Of a stretch of DNA of 59,442 nt, positions 26,209 through 35,003 are shown in pieces. Below the pieces are notes generated by a model that was not told where the DNA came from, did not search any database, and was given only the letters and a program-made list of their open reading frames with translations. A program made the translations under genes and the position numbers. Source of the DNA: an uncultured Parabacteroides sp. (GTDB lineage: Bacteria > Bacteroidota > Bacteroidia > Bacteroidales > Tannerellaceae); contig NZ_CANTZW010000028.1 in assembly GCF_947855115.1 (NCBI RefSeq), forward strand, positions 1 through 59,442. The letters run 5' to 3'. Each line of letters starts with the position of its first letter. Position 1 is the stretch's first letter.

Positions 26209-28497
26209 ATGAAAACCGGGATTATCTTTTTATTATTGTTAGTCACCACATTCATACAAGCACAAGTTATAACAGGTAAAGTTACAGACTCAAATAACCA
26301 TCCTGTCGAACTAGCGGTCGTGATTATACAAACAAGCGATTCTGTATATGTAAACTCCACTTATACAGATTCTTTAGGAGCTTTTAGCGTCAAGACAAAC
26401 ACAGTACCTTTCCTCTTAACCGTCCAGCACTTGCTGTATGAGACGTATCAAAAATACTATGACTCGCCAGCGATAGACAATATACAACTGAGCGAAAAAC
26501 ACCAAACGCTCTCAGAAGTATCCGTTACCGGAGAACGTCCTCTAGCGAAGGTTACCGATGGAAAAATAGCCTACGATATGCCGTATCTGCTAAAAGACAA
26601 GATGGCCGTTAGCGCTTACGAAGCGATCCTAGAACTGCCGGGAGTCCGGGAACAGAAAGGAAAAATCCAACTCGCGGGCACAAATGGGGTCACGGTTATC
26701 ATCAATGGCAAGACCACCAATATGGGTGAGAGCCAATTGGAGAATTTGCTTAAGAATATGCCCAAGGAACGTATTCAAGAAGCAGAGATAATGTATAGCG
26801 CCCCACCTCAATACCATGTACGCGGGGCCGTAATTAACTTGGTCCTTAAAAGCGAGACCTCCGAGATTCCCAAACTACAAGGACAAGTCAACGCCGTATA
26901 TAGCCAAGGACATTACGCCAATTACCAAGGAGGCGCGACCATCGTTTATAACACACCTAAATATTCTACCGATTTCATGTACTCTTTCGGATACCATCGG
27001 GAACGGACGGGAACGGATATATTCTCGCATCACTTATACGATGGTAAGACCTACGAGATCGAACAATTCGACAGAGGATATACCCGGCTCCCGGTTCATA
27101 CCATACGCCTAGGTAATGATTGGTTCTTAAACGATAAAAATAAACTGAGCTTTGCCTATACCTCAGAGATCCAGCAATGGACCCGTCCTTTTACCGCCTC
27201 CGCAGGAACCTATTCGGATTCGGAAAACAGAAAGAAATCCGATAAACCAATACAGATGCATAATCTGGCGCTCGACTATGTTTCCGGGTTCGGCCTCAAT
27301 GTCGGTATTGATTTCACCGCTTACATCAATCATACGACACAATACTACCAAGAGAAAAAAGCCGGGAAAGAAGATGCCTTTAACGCTAAATCGCAACAAG
27401 ACATCCGCAGGTTCTCCGTCTATGCAGACCAAAACCATAAATTGGGCAAAGGCTGGACGCTCAACTACGGGACGAAATTCAGTTTCGCCTCAGACAAAAG
27501 CTCTCAGGTATACCATTCGCTGCGCGATCATGATTGGTCTACTTCCAATAGCTATAGCAAGCTGGATGAATATGTATATGATTTATATGCCGGCTTTTCC
27601 AAAAGCTTCTCCGATAACCTATCCGTCAATGCCTCTTTGACCGGAGAGTATTACAAACATAAGGAAATTGATTATTGGAGCTTATTCCCAATGATGGAAG
27701 TCACATACCGGGTTCATCCCAGCCACATCCTGCAACTATCCGTTTCTTCAGACAAGACTTATCCCAGTTATTGGGAGATGCAAAACGCGGTCTCTTATTT
27801 GAACGGATATACCGAGATACAAGGTAATCCGGATCTAAGACCGTCCAGGCTTTACTCTACCCAATTGAACTATATCCTAAAAAACAAGTATATTTTCACG
27901 CTATACGCCAACTACATAGACAATAACTTCAACCAACTCCCCTACCAAGCCTCCAATAGACTGGTTCTTATTTATAAGACGCTGAATTTTGATTATTCCA
28001 GTAAGTTAGGCCTGAATGTTATGCTTCCGTTCAAAGTTGGTTCCATACTTGATTCCAGATTAACGTTAAATGGTTATTATGACAAGATGAAATGTGATAA
28101 TTACCATGATATAAGTTTTAATAAAGATAACCTGGCATTCTATACCGAATTGAATAATACGTTCAACATCTCATCGAGACCTACCATCAAAGCGGAAATA
28201 TCCGGTTCTTATATAACCCGTAACATTCAAGGCCCGATGACGATCAGCAGCATGTATAACGTAAATGCCGGCTTGAAATGGATCTCATCCAGCGGCAAAG
28301 CGGAGGTCTCCTTGAAAGTGGACGATATGTTCAATTCATGGATACCCGAAGATCTTAATCTCCAATACAAAACACAGGACTTAAACATGCGTATGATCCC
28401 AGACTCAAGAAGGGTCACCTTATCTTTTATCTATAAATTCGGAAATTTCAAAGCCAAAGGACATAAGGAGGTCGATAGCTCCCGATTCGGGAAATAA
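26209..28497 (+). CDS. Outer-membrane beta-barrel protein with carboxypeptidase-like N-domain (TonB-receptor-like)
   Basis: A 762-residue outer-membrane protein. Signal peptide MKTGIIFLLLLVTTFIQAQ is followed by a carboxypeptidase-regulatory-like domain (VITGKVTDSNNHPVELAVVI), a plug-like domain with SEVSVTGERPLAKVTDGK and VTVIINGKTT, and a long beta-barrel of the OMP_b-brl_3 type ending in SRRVTLSFIYKFG. ATG 26209 gives the signal peptide directly; an upstream ATG at 26176 would put eleven charged residues before it. There is no SusD partner, so the ligand is unknown. This family may act as a TonB-dependent transporter or adhesin-like barrel. Confidence 0.82.
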   Translation: MKTGIIFLLLLVTTFIQAQVITGKVTDSNNHPVELAVVIIQTSDSVYVNSTYTDSLGAFSVKTNTVPFLLTVQHLLYETYQKYYDSPAIDNIQLSEKHQTLSEVSVTGERPLAKVTDGKIAYDMPYLLKDKMAVSAYEAILELPGVREQKGKIQLAGTNGVTVIINGKTTNMGESQLENLLKNMPKERIQEAEIMYSAPPQYHVRGAVINLVLKSETSEIPKLQGQVNAVYSQGHYANYQGGATIVYNTPKYSTDFMYSFGYHRERTGTDIFSHHLYDGKTYEIEQFDRGYTRLPVHTIRLGNDWFLNDKNKLSFAYTSEIQQWTRPFTASAGTYSDSENRKKSDKPIQMHNLALDYVSGFGLNVGIDFTAYINHTTQYYQEKKAGKEDAFNAKSQQDIRRFSVYADQNHKLGKGWTLNYGTKFSFASDKSSQVYHSLRDHDWSTSNSYSKLDEYVYDLYAGFSKSFSDNLSVNASLTGEYYKHKEIDYWSLFPMMEVTYRVHPSHILQLSVSSDKTYPSYWEMQNAVSYLNGYTEIQGNPDLRPSRLYSTQLNYILKNKYIFTLYANYIDNNFNQLPYQASNRLVLIYKTLNFDYSSKLGLNVMLPFKVGSILDSRLTLNGYYDKMKCDNYHDISFNKDNLAFYTELNNTFNISSRPTIKAEISGSYITRNIQGPMTISSMYNVNAGLKWISSSGKAEVSLKVDDMFNSWIPEDLNLQYKTQDLNMRMIPDSRRVTLSFIYKFGNFKAKGHKEVDSSRFGK

Positions 28498-28506
28498 AAG
28501 TTTTTC

Positions 28507-28532
28507 CAGAATGAAAATCTTTTTTCAGAATG
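28507..28532 (+). promoter_or_regulatory. Putative activator site of GH15 gene (UAS-1)
   Basis: CAGAATGAAAA-TCTT-TTTTCAGAATG, core GAAA-N6-TTTC centred at 28519.5. It lies 86.5 bp from the -12 G of the downstream sigma-54-like promoter. The same core is found at three other promoters in this window. Confidence 0.65.
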
Positions 28533-28592
28533 AAAATCCGTTTACTATTTCTCCTTCTCATAAACATCTGATTGCCAATATTTACGTAAATA

Positions 28593-28608
28593 TGGCATAT
28601 GTTTTGCT
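28593..28608 (+). promoter_or_regulatory. Sigma-54-like promoter of GH15 gene
   Basis: TGGCATATGTTTTGCT carries the invariant GG and GC at the required 12-base offset (28594 and 28606). Predicted transcription start near 28618 supports ATG 28674 as the real start of the gene and excludes the longer reading. Confidence 0.7.
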
Positions 28609-28673
28609 ATATGATACATGATTTCATGTATAAAATTGATCATTGTATCATACGTGCTCAAAAAATAATTCTT

Positions 28674-30461
28674 ATGAATAAATTAAATTACGGAGTAATA
28701 GGAAATTGTTGTACGGCAGCATTGGTATCGGATAAGGCTTGCATAGAATGGCTGTGTTTCCCGAACTTTGATTCACCCTCCATATTTGCCGCTCTACTTG
28801 ACCGGGATAAAGGAGGTCGCTTTGGATTCGACGTATCCGACGACTATCATATATCCCAGTCATACATCCCCCACACCAACATCCTTTCAACCAATTTCAT
28901 CTCGGAAGAAAATGAGTTCGCGATCGTTGATTTCATGCCTTGTTACCATCTAAGCGAGGCCAATGAGAGTTATCGTCCGGCAGAGATATACCGTTATATC
29001 CGTTGGATAAAAGGGAAGCCGCGCTTTAAGGTTAATTATGCCCCGGCCCCGGATTATGCCCGCGGAGAGACGATCTTTAATACCACGACGCAATACATTG
29101 AAACTTATTCTACCTCCAACAGTAAAGACAGGCAATATCTTTACTCATCATTGCCTCTATGCGATATCGCGCAACATAAGAAAATAACCTTGACAAAAGA
29201 TGAGTTTTTCTTATTATCTTACAATGAGAAGGTTATATCCATTGATATTGAACGTGAGAAACTGGAATATTGCCGGACCCTGGTTTATTGGTTGAATTGG
29301 ACAGACAGGACCAAAAAGTTCACCTTATATAATGATATAATTGAACGCAGCCTACTAGTTCTAAAGATGATGTCCTTTTACAATGGAGCCGTGTTGGCCG
29401 CAATTACGACCAGCCTGCCGGAGACGATCGGTGAGGTACGTAACTGGGATTACCGTTTCTGTTGGTTAAGGGATGCCTCTATGTCTATCGAGACCTTATT
29501 CAAAATAGGACATGTCGACGCGGCACGGCGTTTTATGAGATTTGTTCAATCAACATTTGTCTCGCAACATGATACCTATCAGATCATGTATGGTATCCGC
29601 GGCGAAAGGAAACTGACAGAGGTGATCTTAGATCATCTTTCCGGTTATAAGAATTCTCAGCCTGTCCGGATAGGCAATGACGCGTATCACCAACTTCAAA
29701 ATGACTCGTTCGGGTACTTGATGGATCTCATCTATCAATATTATCGCCTGATGCCAGGAACATTGGATGAGGTAGAAGACATGTGGGAAATGGTGAAAAG
29801 CATCCTGATGACTGTAATTAGCGACTGGAGAAAGCCGGATAAGGGTATTTGGGAAATTAGAGGCGAAGGAAAAAATTTTGTCTCTTCCAAGGTAATGTGC
29901 TGGGTAGCCTTAGACCGGGGAGCTCGTATCGCCGATTTACTGAATAAACCCTCCTATCGGCAATATTGGTCGGATGAGGCGGCTCGGATTAAAGAAGATG
30001 TCATGAGAAATGGTTGGAAAGAAGATATACAAAGTTTTTCCCAAGCCTATGAGAACTCAGACCTCGACGCATCTTTACTCTTAATGGAACCTTATGGTTT
30101 TATCCAAGCGAATGACATACGTTATCGCAAAACGGTAAAAAAGATAAAACAGACCTTACTTTACAAAGGATTAATGTATCGATATAATACCCGCGATGAT
30201 TTCGGGCATCCCTCTTCCGCTTTCACGATCTGTACCTTTTGGCTGATCCGCGCCCTTTATGTCATCGGGGAAAAAGAGGAAGCTCGTTGTTTATTCGAGG
30301 AAATGCTTCATAATTCAAATCATCTAGGTCTTTTTAGTGAAGATATTGATTTCGAGACCAAGGAACAATTAGGGAACTTTCCCCAGGCATATTCTCATTT
30401 GGCCTTGGTCAATACGGCGATCTTATTTTCGGAGGAAGATAAGCGCCTGTCTTTTAAATAG
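28674..30461 (+). CDS. Cytoplasmic GH15 glycoside hydrolase (glucoamylase/trehalase type)
   Basis: A 595-residue enzyme without a signal peptide. The N-terminal beta-sandwich opens with NYGVIGNCCTAALVSDKACI and WLCFPNFDSPSIFAALLD, and the (alpha/alpha)6 domain carries RNWDYRFCWLRDASM, the family hallmark. The C-terminal acidic region ENSDLDASLLLMEPYGF is also typical. Relatives hydrolyse trehalose or short alpha-glucans. ATG 28674 is chosen because it lies behind the sigma-54-like promoter. A cytosolic alpha-glucan or trehalose hydrolase sharing control with ion pumps would fit a role in osmolyte turnover; this is an inference. Confidence 0.87.
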   Translation: MNKLNYGVIGNCCTAALVSDKACIEWLCFPNFDSPSIFAALLDRDKGGRFGFDVSDDYHISQSYIPHTNILSTNFISEENEFAIVDFMPCYHLSEANESYRPAEIYRYIRWIKGKPRFKVNYAPAPDYARGETIFNTTTQYIETYSTSNSKDRQYLYSSLPLCDIAQHKKITLTKDEFFLLSYNEKVISIDIEREKLEYCRTLVYWLNWTDRTKKFTLYNDIIERSLLVLKMMSFYNGAVLAAITTSLPETIGEVRNWDYRFCWLRDASMSIETLFKIGHVDAARRFMRFVQSTFVSQHDTYQIMYGIRGERKLTEVILDHLSGYKNSQPVRIGNDAYHQLQNDSFGYLMDLIYQYYRLMPGTLDEVEDMWEMVKSILMTVISDWRKPDKGIWEIRGEGKNFVSSKVMCWVALDRGARIADLLNKPSYRQYWSDEAARIKEDVMRNGWKEDIQSFSQAYENSDLDASLLLMEPYGFIQANDIRYRKTVKKIKQTLLYKGLMYRYNTRDDFGHPSSAFTICTFWLIRALYVIGEKEEARCLFEEMLHNSNHLGLFSEDIDFETKEQLGNFPQAYSHLALVNTAILFSEEDKRLSFK

Positions 30462-30546
30462 CCCTTTTCCATGTATATATCTATATATACACAACAACAC
30501 CCCTTAAGTAACCAATGCAAAAACAATAATTCTCCGCGTCCCTTTC

Positions 30547-30573
30547 CGTTTTGAAAAAATTCTTTCCATTATG
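30547..30573 (+). promoter_or_regulatory. Putative activator site of antiporter gene (UAS-2)
   Basis: CGTTTTGAAAAAATTCTTTC followed by CATTATG; core GAAA-N6-TTTC centred at 30559.5, exactly 108.5 bp from the -12 G of the next promoter. The outer arms are less conserved than at the kdp site. Confidence 0.6.
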
Positions 30574-30654
30574 AAAAGGCAAGTTTATTCTTTTTTCCCC
30601 CAGAAAAAGAATAAACCACTTTTTATCAAATGATTAAATCAATAAAAGAATTAT

Positions 30655-30670
30655 TGGTACGCCTATTGCT
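30655..30670 (+). promoter_or_regulatory. Sigma-54-like promoter of antiporter gene
   Basis: TGGTACGCCTATTGCT fits the -24/-12 consensus (TGGCACG-N4-TTGCA) with correct spacing; GC at 30668-30669. The leader to ATG 30695 would be only about 15 bases. Confidence 0.75.
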
Positions 30671-30694
30671 TGTGTTACGAAAAGTATGTGATAT

Positions 30695-32782
30695 ATGGAA
30701 ACGAATAATTTGTTGGCGCCTTTATTTTTTGTGTTGATAGGATTGATGGCTGGCGCTTTCTTAAAATTCGGGCTGAAAAAAACTCCCCTACCCTATACAG
30801 TGGGATTGTTCGCGTTTGGTTTGTTGATAGGTATGTTTGACCGGTTAGGCTGGCTGAATGGCATTCCGCTATTACAATCTACCATAGATTTTGCGGGAAA
30901 CTCCAATCCGGATATGATCCTTTATATTTTTCTGCCAATATTAATATTTGACGCAGCCTATGAGCTAGACGTTCATGTTTTCCGGAAGACCTTGACAAAC
31001 GCGACTTTATTGTCTGTTCCCGGTGTCGTTATCGCAATGCTACTGACAGCACTCTTAATGGTCGGGATTAGTAGCTCCGTTCCCTCATATGAGGAATGGA
31101 ACTGGACTTTCGCCCTCATGTTCGGAGCCTTGATAAGCGCCACAGACCCAGTAGCCGTAGTTGCTTTGCTAAAAGAATTGGGTACCAGTAAGCGTTTCTC
31201 GACCCTTGTCGATGCCGAGTCGATGCTGAACGACGGTACCGGGATTGTTCTCTTCATGCTATTCTTCGGGGCCTATAGCACATCCGGCATCTCTGAGTCT
31301 CCGGTAACAGATTTTATCATGGTTGTGGCAGGAGGCGCTCTTTTAGGAACCTTTTTCGCCTACTTATGCATCCAATTTATCACGAAAGTGAAAGGAGACG
31401 AGATGCTTCAAAACAGTGTCATGATTCTTTCTGCCTACATGACCTTTATCTTAGCGCAAAATTATCTGGAGGTATCCGGCGTGATCGCCTTGGTTGGCTT
31501 CGGTCTGACAGTCTCTTACATGGGACGCCCGAGGCTGAAACCTCAAGTCAACCGGTTCATGCGCCAATTCTGGGAATTAGCCGCCCATATAGCGAACACG
31601 CTGATATTTATAATTGTAGGTATCGTAATCGCTCTAAAAGTAGATTTCTCATGGACGGATTTATTTATTCTTCTTTGTGTTTACGCAGGAGTGAATCTAA
31701 TCCGTATCTTGGTCATAACGATATTCTATCCATTCATGAAAAGATGCGGCTATGGCCTGTCTATACGCGAATCCGCTATCCTAAGCTGGGGCGGCTTACG
31801 AGGAGCCTTGGGATTAACCATGGCCTTGATGGTGTCTTATACTCTCTCGATACCAGAACCGATACGACGACAAGTTCTTTTCCTCACCGCAGGTATCGTT
31901 ACCCTGACATTGACAGTGAACGCTACGACGATAGGCTGGTTGCTGAGGAAACTAGGGCTGACCAAAATACCGTCATCCAAGCTTCTCCTTGATTATAGCG
32001 TAAAAGAGCAGTTGTATGAAGGGGCCGAAAAATACCTACAGAATCTAAGCGGGAAAGAGGCATTAGCATCTACCGACTGGAATGTCGTCAGAAAATTTCT
32101 ACCTCAAAAAGAGGCACACCCCGACATTTCAGCTCGCCCTAAAGATGTTATGGCAGATATGCGTCTCCGGATTCTCGACAAGGAACGTTCGCTTTATTGG
32201 AACTTATATACAAACGGGGTTATCTCTTCCGGGACATTAAGACGTTTGAACGCTTCGGTCGATGATTTATATGACCAGAATGGGAAGAAGCCCTTATGTG
32301 AACGAGGGGATATCTTCGATTTTTGCAAGAGACCTCCGCGAAGCGGTCTAAGCCGTTATTTCCGCTTCCTCGACAAATGGGCCGACTTTTACTTTCAAGA
32401 CCGGATCATTCTAGGATACGACCTCGCCCGGGGATTAATTATTGCCCAGAAAGAGACACTAAAACTTGTCAACGAGTTTGGAACCTCGGAAACCGTATCT
32501 ACCGAATACAGAAGTTGCCTACTTCTCCTGCAAGTAGAGATTCGGAAAAACATAACTAAGGCCGCCTCTTTCATAGAGGGGATATCGAATGATTACCCGA
32601 ATTCTTATAAAGAGGCCGTAACCCGAAAATCTGTTCGTATGCTTCTAAGCAACGAGAAAAAGATGATAGAACAATTCAAGGAACAAGGGCTGATCTCCCA
32701 AGAAGATGCCGAACAGATGATAAATGATCTAGGGGAGTATCATAACAAGACCGTCGCTCCTTACTCGTTTCTAAAACAGTGA
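30695..32782 (+). CDS. CPA1-family Na+/H+ antiporter
   Basis: A 695-residue cation/proton antiporter. The first 430 residues hold about 12 membrane helices with the CPA1 features ATDPVAVVALLKELG, the ESMLNDGTGIVLF ion-site block and GGLRGALGLTMALM. The remaining 265 residues form a hydrophilic cytosolic tail of helical character, longer than in minimal NhaP proteins, of unknown role. It should export Na+ (or K+) in exchange for protons. It is followed by two small genes on the same strand and preceded by a sigma-54-like promoter with an activator site. Confidence 0.9.
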   Translation: METNNLLAPLFFVLIGLMAGAFLKFGLKKTPLPYTVGLFAFGLLIGMFDRLGWLNGIPLLQSTIDFAGNSNPDMILYIFLPILIFDAAYELDVHVFRKTLTNATLLSVPGVVIAMLLTALLMVGISSSVPSYEEWNWTFALMFGALISATDPVAVVALLKELGTSKRFSTLVDAESMLNDGTGIVLFMLFFGAYSTSGISESPVTDFIMVVAGGALLGTFFAYLCIQFITKVKGDEMLQNSVMILSAYMTFILAQNYLEVSGVIALVGFGLTVSYMGRPRLKPQVNRFMRQFWELAAHIANTLIFIIVGIVIALKVDFSWTDLFILLCVYAGVNLIRILVITIFYPFMKRCGYGLSIRESAILSWGGLRGALGLTMALMVSYTLSIPEPIRRQVLFLTAGIVTLTLTVNATTIGWLLRKLGLTKIPSSKLLLDYSVKEQLYEGAEKYLQNLSGKEALASTDWNVVRKFLPQKEAHPDISARPKDVMADMRLRILDKERSLYWNLYTNGVISSGTLRRLNASVDDLYDQNGKKPLCERGDIFDFCKRPPRSGLSRYFRFLDKWADFYFQDRIILGYDLARGLIIAQKETLKLVNEFGTSETVSTEYRSCLLLLQVEIRKNITKAASFIEGISNDYPNSYKEAVTRKSVRMLLSNEKKMIEQFKEQGLISQEDAEQMINDLGEYHNKTVAPYSFLKQ

Positions 32783-32827
32783 AATCTGCGTGCGTCTCCG
32801 TGAAAGCTTATTGCTTCATAAAATCAA

Positions 32828-33391
32828 ATGAGGAATATGGATCATATCGTAGTAGCAAAAATATTGGATGGAAGTACAGATGATAGCTTTATGCATGAGG
32901 GGATCGCCCCATGTACATGCCCGGAATGCCATCTGCCTTTAAAAAAAGTAATCAATCCGGAATATCTAATATCATTAAGAAAAACCGGTGATATCAGATA
33001 TACAAGAGACCGTTATTGCCTGGTCTCCGAGAATTTCAGGATATTTTGTATACAAAACGAATATCCCGGCCTAATATTCATTCCCTTAGTTTCGTCCGCA
33101 GGTTACTACTATTTTGAGTCTCAAAAAATTTACCCGATAAATATGGAACTTCAAGGTATCGAACTCTCTGATCCCTGCCTTACTTGTTGCAGCTATAGAA
33201 AGGTAAAGATCGCCTATCCCGTGTATTCGAAAACCAGAGATAACATCCAACATGATTTTATCTGTCAAACAGAAATGGAATTTGGGATTAACGAGAAAAA
33301 AAGCCCGCTTATCATCATAGGAGTGGACACCGCAAAAAAAATGATCGATTTCGGATTGAGAGGCTTGTCTTTTCATGACGTTTATAAATAA
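32828..33391 (+). CDS. Cysteine-pair protein of unknown function
   Basis: A 187-residue soluble protein, 45 bases after the antiporter gene and likely in its transcript. Two cysteine clusters stand out, CTCPEC near residue 30 and CLTCC near 119, suggesting a zinc or iron-sulfur site. No known domain was recognised; the cysteine pattern recalls double-CXXC immunity-type proteins only loosely. ATG 32837 (MDHIVV) is an alternative start. Its position suggests an accessory role with the antiporter. Confidence 0.6.
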   Translation: MRNMDHIVVAKILDGSTDDSFMHEGIAPCTCPECHLPLKKVINPEYLISLRKTGDIRYTRDRYCLVSENFRIFCIQNEYPGLIFIPLVSSAGYYYFESQKIYPINMELQGIELSDPCLTCCSYRKVKIAYPVYSKTRDNIQHDFICQTEMEFGINEKKSPLIIIGVDTAKKMIDFGLRGLSFHDVYK

Positions 33392-33402
33392 ATTCAAAGA
33401 CG

Positions 33403-33663
33403 ATGAAAACATGGATCGCTTCGTGCATATGTATTTTATGCTTATATATTATATGGTCAGACACGCCTCGCGAGAATAAGGCATGTAAAAAACTTGACAA
33501 GACAGAAGGTTCTCGGCAGGGAACCTCTGATCAAGGACCTCGTACCCGGAAGAAAAGTTTTACCCTGCATCACGACAGTGTTGCCACTGGGATCGCTTCG
33601 GATTCTTCAGTGCCACATGGATTGAATGATGAGACCTATTTAAAAAAGGTAAATGGAGAGTAG
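33403..33663 (+). CDS. Small exported or membrane-anchored protein
   Basis: An 86-residue frame 12 bases after the preceding gene. It starts with a hydrophobic segment (WIASCICILCLYIIW) followed by a basic, polar tail with no recognisable domain. It may be a membrane-anchored small protein. The coding status is supported only by position and the N-terminal helix. Confidence 0.4.
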   Translation: MKTWIASCICILCLYIIWSDTPRENKACKKLDKTEGSRQGTSDQGPRTRKKSFTLHHDSVATGIASDSSVPHGLNDETYLKKVNGE

Positions 33664-33693
33664 CCCGAGTACTATCTCAAGCAGAGAGCATAC

Positions 33694-33718
33694 CAAAATG
33701 AAAAAAGACTTTCATTTT
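33694..33718 (+). promoter_or_regulatory. Putative activator site of 70-residue gene (UAS-3)
   Basis: CAAAATGAAAAAAGACTTTC followed by ATTTT; 9-bp arms, core GAAA-N6-TTTC centred at 33706.5, exactly 108.5 bp from the position of the -12 G at 33815. Confidence 0.6.
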
Positions 33719-33801
33719 AATTTACCTTCTTAGCCTATTATCCATGCTCACATTTATTTAATAAACTAGCAATGAGATCATTACATAATCCATGAATAGT
33801 T

Positions 33802-33817
33802 TGGCACGATTTTAGAG
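33802..33817 (+). promoter_or_regulatory. Degenerate sigma-54-like promoter of 70-residue gene
   Basis: TGGCACGATTTTAGAG has a perfect -24 half but the -12 GC reads GA. It is included because its distance to the upstream repeat is identical to that at the antiporter and kdp promoters. Confidence 0.45.
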
Positions 33818-33923
33818 ATATATTCATCACTATCAGGTTTTCCAAAGGTGATATGATGGAAACCGATACCAAGGAAAACTGATATTAATGAATGAATACT
33901 ATTAAATAACAAAGAAAAGTAAA

Positions 33924-34136
33924 ATGATATTTTTTATTTACCAATTAGGTGTGGTTGCTTCGATACTAGCAATCAACAATTTATTGAAAAAAGATATCCC
34001 CGCGGCTATAAAACAGCGGCTTATCATAGTATTGATAATTACAAGCTGGATTGGGTTCTTCGGCTACTTTTTCATTTTGAAAAACAAGATTGAGAAGTGG
34101 TGGAAGTCTCAGAAATATTTAATGGCCCACAAATAA
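33924..34136 (+). CDS. Small two-helix membrane protein
   Basis: A 70-residue protein with two hydrophobic helices (FIYQLGVVASILAI and LIIVLIITSWIGFFGYFFIL) and a basic C-terminal tail (KNKIEKWWKSQK). It forms a single-gene unit: a sigma-54-like promoter and activator site upstream, an intrinsic terminator downstream. Its placement between the antiporter and kdp units suggests a role in ion or osmotic response. No family was recognised. Confidence 0.65.
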   Translation: MIFFIYQLGVVASILAINNLLKKDIPAAIKQRLIIVLIITSWIGFFGYFFILKNKIEKWWKSQKYLMAHK

Positions 34137-34243
34137 AATATTTGAATATCGTATATCATATCACAACTAAGCTGTTTTTATGTAAACCAAAATCCTTTTG
34201 TTTATTCATTTTGTAAATGATTTAAATTGTTTTTTTCTTTTTG

Positions 34244-34277
34244 GAGCCGTGGGTATTTAATATTCACGGCTCTTTTT
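34244..34277 (+). terminator. Intrinsic terminator of 70-residue gene
   Basis: GAGCCGTG (34244-34251) pairs with CACGGCTC (34265-34272), followed by TTTTT. It closes the single-gene unit. Confidence 0.85.
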
Positions 34278-34324
34278 CAAAAGAACAGGCATAAACAAGG
34301 GTAGGAAACAAAAAGAGAGTCCTT

Positions 34325-34807
34325 ATGAGATCCTTAAACCGTAAAACAATGGTAATAACCATATTATCATTTACCATGTTACTATATATGTATAGTATCC
34401 AAGAGATTCATTTTTTTGCCGATGATTATCATGCCAGGTATATTCTAAATGCTTTTACCGGGCTTATACTTTTAATAGGAGTGGCCTATCTGTGTTATCC
34501 TCCCCAAAAACCAGGCGATATAGAGAAATTAAGAAGTCTTCCCTCACAAGTCCTCAGAAAATACAAATTGGAATCTGGCGCTGAATCAACAGAACCACAA
34601 TATTTCATATCCGACAAGGAGGCCTGGAACGTATTAAGGAAGCAGTTGAGAACGATCAGTCTAGGATACGCGGTCTTATACGTCTACGAAAATTGTGAAC
34701 TAGCCATGATCAATAATAGCACTTCATCCGATGAGAGGCGCATAGATTGCTGGAAACCTGTTTGCATGGGACGGATTTCGGAAGATTTCGAACGTCAAAG
34801 ACAGTAA
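34325..34807 (+). CDS. Membrane protein of unknown function
   Basis: A 160-residue protein with two membrane helices in the first 60 residues (MVITILSFTMLLYMYSI and FTGLILLIGVAYLCY) and a hydrophilic C-terminal half with LRKQLRTISLGYAVLYVYEN. It lies between the terminator of the preceding gene and the kdp regulatory region. No family recognised and no clear promoter was found, so expression is uncertain. Confidence 0.55.
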   Translation: MRSLNRKTMVITILSFTMLLYMYSIQEIHFFADDYHARYILNAFTGLILLIGVAYLCYPPQKPGDIEKLRSLPSQVLRKYKLESGAESTEPQYFISDKEAWNVLRKQLRTISLGYAVLYVYENCELAMINNSTSSDERRIDCWKPVCMGRISEDFERQRQ

Positions 34808-34826
34808 TAAGCGCTACGGATTGTCC

Positions 34827-34852
34827 CAAAATGAAAAAAGCTTTTCATTTTG
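34827..34852 (+). promoter_or_regulatory. Putative activator site of kdp operon (UAS-4)
   Basis: CAAAATGAAAA-AAGC-TTTTCATTTTG: perfect 11-bp arms, centre 34839.5, exactly 108.5 bp from the -12 G of the kdp promoter. This is the best-conserved of the four sites. Further half-sites (TTTGAAAA) follow at 34848-34880. Confidence 0.7.
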
Positions 34853-34934
34853 AAAAGGTTCCATTCTTCTTTGAAAAAACCTATTTTGGTATATCTCGCT
34901 AAGATACAACAACTTAATTCCATAAGGGCTTTTT

Positions 34935-34950
34935 TGGTACGACTTTGGCA
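34935..34950 (+). promoter_or_regulatory. Sigma-54-like promoter of kdp operon
   Basis: TGGTACGACTTTGGCA has the -24 GG and the -12 GC (34948-34949) at correct spacing; one consensus T is replaced by G. Start of transcription is predicted near 34960, with a leader of about 44 bases. Confidence 0.7.
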
Positions 34951-35003
34951 TATAGGAGGGCAGAAAACAGACAAATAGTATTAACAATTAAAAAAGAACA
35001 AGT

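Noticed and set aside
27152..27640. 162-codon plus-strand frame inside the beta-barrel gene
   Set aside because: It overlaps the strongly supported outer-membrane gene in another frame and has no recognisable domain.
28599..28673. Longer N-terminus for the GH15 gene
   Set aside because: It would begin inside the sigma-54-like promoter and adds residues unlike the family; ATG 28674 is preferred.
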